Made by a program: the position numbers and the translations under genes. Shown here piece after piece: positions 7,974 through 11,603 of a stretch of 11,603 bases of DNA. Under the pieces are notes generated by a model, which saw only the letters and a list, made by a program, of their open reading frames with translations, was not told the DNA's origin and did not search any database. Origin of the DNA: Oscillospiraceae bacterium (GTDB lineage: Bacteria > Bacillota > Clostridia > Oscillospirales > Ruminococcaceae); NCBI GenBank assembly GCA_020024475.1, contig JAHHTS010000069.1, positions 1 to 11,603 of the forward strand. The letters are read 5' to 3'. Position 1 is the first letter of the stretch; each line of letters begins with the position of its first letter.

Positions 7974-10900
7974 TTAAAAGTTTACAGACAATCCAACAGT
8001 AAATTTGCGGGGTAAAGGATACGTTCCCATAAAATCAACTCCTTGGGTTGGATCAACTAATTCAGGGTCAATTCCGGAGTAATTGGACAGTATAAACAAA
8101 TTCTCACCTGTCACAAAAACTCGGGCACTCTGAAGTTTTAATTTTTTAGTAACTTTTTCACTTAAATTGTATCCCAATGTAATTTGTTTCAATCGAATGA
8201 AACTTACATTTTCTATGTCACTATCATAACGCCCTGTATACTGATCTTTCAAATACATATACATTTGTGCTTGTGGGTAGTCAGCTTTAGAATTAGGGGC
8301 TGTCCATGCATTGACCTTTTTTAAATCAACAAAAATTGGAAAAGAATTGGATTTAACCTCCATACTTCTATCGTCGTATGCCCTGATAATATGCCGCCCA
8401 ATAGAATAGTTAAAGAATATGTTTAAATCAAATCCTCTCCATTGTAAACGATTCATAAAACCTCCATGCGCCAATGGTAACGGACTAGCTGCAAAATAAG
8501 TGTCGCTTTCTGAAATCTTGCCATCTCCATTTAGATCGACAATACGGCGAGTTCCTGCCATGAAAATTCCAGCAGTATTTCCTGTATAGAGAGGCTGTTG
8601 GCTTCTATCGGCAAGATAATACATAGGAACTTCTCCTTGTGAATTATAGAATCCTTCTGTTTTATAAACCTTTAATTGATGTAATGGTTTACCAACAACT
8701 TGCTCTCCAAAGTCAAAACCATCAGCACTTTTTTCAAAACGATTCCAATTACGAGATACATTAAATTTCATTCTCCATTTTAATTCTGTATTCCGGAAAA
8801 TGTCTGCTTCCAATTCAATTTCCAAACCTTGATTAGAAACGGCCATACCGTTTTGCCATTGAAACGCGTGATAGAATACATCACCGGGAAGTTCAATCAT
8901 ATTCAACTGTCCTTTAGTATAACGATAATAATAATCTACTACTGCGTGTAAACGATAATCTAAAAAACTGACATCTAATCCTAAATCGAATTGATTAGTC
9001 TCTTCCCAACTTAATTTTTTATTGATAACTCCACCATTTAAATCAGGTATGATACCCACATTCCCATGAAATGTTCCATGAGGCATCATCAAACCTTGAC
9101 TTAAATAGCGCTGTGAAAATTTTTGTCCAGAGACACCCCAACTAGCTCTGATTTTGCCAAAACTCAGCCAATAGAACTTTTTCATAAAATTTTCTTGTGA
9201 AAATGCCCAACCGGCAGCAAGCGATGGGAATGTTGCCCATCGAACATCTTCGCCAAATACAGAAGAGCCATCTCGACGCATCGTAGCTTCCAGCATATAT
9301 TTTTCATTGAAATTATATGTCAATCTACCGAAGTAACTGTTCATACGTTCTTCTGTGAAATCAGAATTGTACTCAAATGCAGAGACATAATACGGATTTT
9401 CTCCTGATCCTGCCGTGTTATTAAGACCATTATCTCCTCCCCAACCGGAAGAACCAACATAATGTACTTTATCATTTGGACCATTCATACCTTTACCTTT
9501 GTTTGTAAATGATTGGTCTTTTTGAAAGGACAAACCTAACATAATATTAAAATTATGTTTATCCAAATGATGGAATTCATAAGTTAGCAGATTTTCATTA
9601 AGAAGAGTTACTGCACGTCCAATAGTACCTTCAGATTCCGAAAAATGGGTGTATGCATCTAATATTGATGGCTTGAATGTATTCTGATTCTGTTGATTAA
9701 AGTCAACTCCAGCAGATGCCTTCAAGTGCAGATTACGGATTATTTCATAATCCAATACCATATTATAACGCAAAGAATAGCTCTGATTTTTCTCTGATAC
9801 TTCGTTTAAAATTTCTGTCATTCGTTCACCTACAATACCATTACCTGGTAGTAAAGTAGAAGTTTTATTAGCATCAGAGCTAACACCTTCTATTTTAGAT
9901 GCCCCACTACCGGCATTTTGTCCGCGACTTCTATCACTATATGACAAAGCCAATTGAGTATCCATTCTTAACCGTTTTGTCGGAAAAGCAGTTAAATTAG
10001 ACATTACGTTAAAACGTGTAAATCCCGTATTGACAGCAATTCCATCTTCATCATAATATCCGGCACCGACAATATATCTCATTTTTTCATTTCCGCCAGC
10101 AGCTTGAATATTAGCAGTTAGTACTTTAGCTGTTCTATAATTCTGACGATACCAATGTGTCGAATTATTGTAAAAGGGATTCAAACTGTCTTGTAATATA
10201 ATGGAATTTTTAGGGCGAGTGGTACCTCCAAACCAGCCAAACATAGGACCGTGATATTTTTTATTTGCAAAAACTTCTTCGTATGAAGTCGGTATTTTCC
10301 ATTCTCCATCAGCCGTTTGGTAGGGTGCTACACTATTGCGTAATGCATTTAAATGGTAGTAACGTTCGTAACTTCCTCCTGATTGAATCGGAGCTTCTGG
10401 CAACCAAGATGCTGAATACGAAACATTTGCAGAAAAACGAGCTTGACTAGCACGACCTTTCTTTGTTGTAATCAGAATCACCCCGTTACCTGCGCGAGAA
10501 CCATAAATAGCTGCAGAAGCGGCATCTTTCAATACTTCAATGGATTCTATCATGGAAGGATCTAAATCAGATAATGTATTACTACCAGTAATATTGGATG
10601 TAAAGACCTGCATTGGTACCCCGTCAATAACATATAGCGGAGTGCCATAGCGTCTGTCAACGCTCTCTCCATTTACTGGTAATGAATTATATCCGCGGAT
10701 GCTTACGATAGAACCTCCACCTCCGGGTGAACCGGAAATATTGCTAACCTCAACTCCCGCCATATGACCTTGTAACAGATTTTCCAAACTATGTGTTGGC
10801 AATTCTTTTATATCTTCTGATTTTACAGAAGATATAGCACTAACTACGGTACGCTTTTTCTGAGATCCATATGCCACAACTTGTACTTCTTCGAGATTTG

Positions 10901-11519
10901 AAACATCTTCTTGCATTTTAACGGTCAGTTCTTTACCAGATGTAAAAGCAATAATTTGCGTCTTGTACCCGATAAATGAAAATACCAACTTTCCTTGTGC
11001 TTGAGGAAGAGTGATTGAAAAACGTCCTTCCACATCTGTGGCAACGCCTAATTGCGTACCATCCAGGCGAATGGTAACTCCTCCCATAGGGATATTCTTT
11101 TCATCAACAACCTTTCCTTTAATAATGTAAGATTGTTTTTTATCATCTTGCATCTCTTTTTCGCGAAACAAAATGATTGTTTTGTCTAAAATGCGAAAGG
11201 AATATTCCGTATTGACAAGACATGTTGTCAAAATTTCTTCAACACTTGCATTTTGGACATCCAATGTAATATTGGATATTTTTTTGACAGCATCGTCATC
11301 AAAAAAGAAGCTGAATTGTGACTGTGATCTAATGCTGTTCATGACATTTTCTAACGAAGCCTTTGTCACTTTTAAATTTAGTTTAGTTTCTTGCGAATAA
11401 ACAGAGGCGGACAAATGTAACCACCCCGCAAAAGTGAATAGGAAGAGCAACTTTAAAATTCTGCTCTTCTGACACCATCGCTCGTTATTCAGTCGTTTGC
11501 TACGGTTCATTTTTTTCAT
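7974..11519 (-). CDS. SusC/RagA-family TonB-dependent outer-membrane transporter with STN domain
   Basis: The protein has 1181 residues. A basic n-region of about 20 residues precedes the signal peptide core (ILKLLFLFTFAGW) and cleavage near SVYSQE (about 39-43). Domains in order: STN (secretin/TonB short N-terminal) about 46-117; carboxypeptidase-D-like beta-sandwich about 132-205 (IIKGKVVDEKNIPMGGVTI, GYKTQII); the SusC linker EEVQVVAYGSQKKRT about 210-223; plug about 224-355 (GSIVSIRGYNSL, PLYVIDGVP, SIEVLKDAASAAIYGSRAGN, GVILITTKKG); then the 22-strand barrel, ending in RKFTVGLSVNF with a terminal aromatic as in outer-membrane barrels. A DLNGDGKISESD loop near residue 993 is common in this family. 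It imports large ligands using TonB-ExbBD energy, with SusD as lid. The STN domain, absent from many SusC proteins, normally signals to a FecR anti-sigma factor, which fits the putative FecR tail 27 bases upstream. The cargo is not readable from sequence; the neighbours suggest peptide or protein. Confidence 0.96.
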   Translation of the reverse strand: MKKMNRSKRLNNERWCQKSRILKLLFLFTFAGWLHLSASVYSQETKLNLKVTKASLENVMNSIRSQSQFSFFFDDDAVKKISNITLDVQNASVEEILTTCLVNTEYSFRILDKTIILFREKEMQDDKKQSYIIKGKVVDEKNIPMGGVTIRLDGTQLGVATDVEGRFSITLPQAQGKLVFSFIGYKTQIIAFTSGKELTVKMQEDVSNLEEVQVVAYGSQKKRTVVSAISSVKSEDIKELPTHSLENLLQGHMAGVEVSNISGSPGGGGSIVSIRGYNSLPVNGESVDRRYGTPLYVIDGVPMQVFTSNITGSNTLSDLDPSMIESIEVLKDAASAAIYGSRAGNGVILITTKKGRASQARFSANVSYSASWLPEAPIQSGGSYERYYHLNALRNSVAPYQTADGEWKIPTSYEEVFANKKYHGPMFGWFGGTTRPKNSIILQDSLNPFYNNSTHWYRQNYRTAKVLTANIQAAGGNEKMRYIVGAGYYDEDGIAVNTGFTRFNVMSNLTAFPTKRLRMDTQLALSYSDRSRGQNAGSGASKIEGVSSDANKTSTLLPGNGIVGERMTEILNEVSEKNQSYSLRYNMVLDYEIIRNLHLKASAGVDFNQQNQNTFKPSILDAYTHFSESEGTIGRAVTLLNENLLTYEFHHLDKHNFNIMLGLSFQKDQSFTNKGKGMNGPNDKVHYVGSSGWGGDNGLNNTAGSGENPYYVSAFEYNSDFTEERMNSYFGRLTYNFNEKYMLEATMRRDGSSVFGEDVRWATFPSLAAGWAFSQENFMKKFYWLSFGKIRASWGVSGQKFSQRYLSQGLMMPHGTFHGNVGIIPDLNGGVINKKLSWEETNQFDLGLDVSFLDYRLHAVVDYYYRYTKGQLNMIELPGDVFYHAFQWQNGMAVSNQGLEIELEADIFRNTELKWRMKFNVSRNWNRFEKSADGFDFGEQVVGKPLHQLKVYKTEGFYNSQGEVPMYYLADRSQQPLYTGNTAGIFMAGTRRIVDLNGDGKISESDTYFAASPLPLAHGGFMNRLQWRGFDLNIFFNYSIGRHIIRAYDDRSMEVKSNSFPIFVDLKKVNAWTAPNSKADYPQAQMYMYLKDQYTGRYDSDIENVSFIRLKQITLGYNLSEKVTKKLKLQSARVFVTGENLFILSNYSGIDPELVDPTQGVDFMGTYPLPRKFTVGLSVNF

Positions 11520-11546
11520 AAGTTAAATAATTTGTATTGTTTATTG

Positions 11547-11603
11547 CTATTTTGTTTGTAATCTGATAGAAATCGTTCGTGCATTAACTGTAAACTTAAC
11601 CCG
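11547..11603 (-). CDS. C-terminal tail of a putative FecR-type anti-sigma factor (partial)
   Basis: Reading the minus strand from the window edge, an open frame of 18 codons (RVKFTVNARTISIRLQTK) runs to a TAG at 11547-11549. The alternating pattern FTVNARTISIRL looks like the last two beta-strands of the FecR C-terminal domain (DUF4974), which often closes with a short 'I-x-x-R-x-I-x-I' strand and a basic tail. The position also fits: genes for STN-containing SusC proteins are usually preceded by an ECF sigma factor and fecR, and this frame ends 27 bases before the transporter start. Only 18 codons are visible, so this is a context-driven call. Confidence 0.42.
   Translation of the reverse strand, partial: RVKFTVNARTISIRLQTK

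Noticed and set aside
8504..8542. EF-hand-like loop DLNGDGKISESD in the SusC-type transporter
   Set aside because: This DxNxDG motif is common in SusC-family barrels and is not a sign of a special calcium-binding role here.
11173..11400. Plus-strand open frames of 60-77 codons, here and at several other places within the minus-strand genes
   Set aside because: They lie antisense to well-supported genes, have no domain-like features or upstream signals, and are typical chance frames.
11591..11598. TAAGTTTA on the minus strand, near the Bacteroidota -7 consensus TAnnTTTG
   Set aside because: The last base does not match, the -33 element would fall outside the window, and the site lies within the putative fecR tail. 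It is not enough to call a promoter.
1..11603. Search for tRNA, rRNA, CRISPR arrays, insertion sequences and long direct repeats
   Set aside because: I saw no repeat-spacer pattern, transposase-like protein, terminal inverted repeats or structural RNA signature on either strand. Reading by eye could miss short or divergent examples.

Overview
The window is AT-rich DNA from a member of the Bacteroidota, most likely a gut Bacteroidales (Bacteroides or Parabacteroides type). The evidence is a SusC/SusD outer-membrane import pair, several lipoproteins with Bacteroidota-style signal peptides, starts without clear Shine-Dalgarno sites, and dense co-directional packing. Everything recognisable lies on the minus strand, so transcription runs from the right edge to the left.

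Layout in order of transcription. (1) 11547-11603: an 18-codon open tail entering from the right edge, whose residues and position suit the end of a FecR-type anti-sigma factor. (2) 7974-11519: a SusC/RagA-family TonB-dependent transporter with an N-terminal STN signalling domain. (3) 6401-7960: its SusD/RagB lipoprotein partner. (4) 5781-6413: a fasciclin-domain lipoprotein. (5) 4998-5774: a lipoprotein with a long charged helical insert before a beta-rich C-terminal domain. (6) 3706-4986: an exported thioredoxin-fold protein (CEPC) with a helical, TPR-like C-terminal half. (7) 890-3709: an exported M16 zinc metallopeptidase of the PqqL/FusC size class. The six intact genes are separated by no more than about 13 bases or overlap, so they look like one operon.

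The left 890 bases hold no intact gene. A gene at 70-705 has decayed through about five frame changes and several stops. Just upstream is a possible relic of a small lipoprotein, and at 4-40 there is a well-formed intrinsic terminator. No good terminator lies between the M16 gene and this point, so this hairpin may end the whole operon.

Working model (inference): a surface capture and import complex (SusC, SusD and two accessory lipoproteins) feeds a substrate to a periplasmic thioredoxin and a periplasmic peptidase. No glycoside hydrolase, polysaccharide lyase, sulfatase or esterase is present, and the only enzymes act on disulfides and peptide bonds. The cargo is therefore more likely a peptide or protein than a glycan, analogous in logic to RagAB peptide uptake or to Fus-type systems that import a protein and cut it with an M16 protease. 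The STN domain and the putative FecR tail suggest that the cargo also induces the operon through an ECF sigma/anti-sigma pair outside the window.
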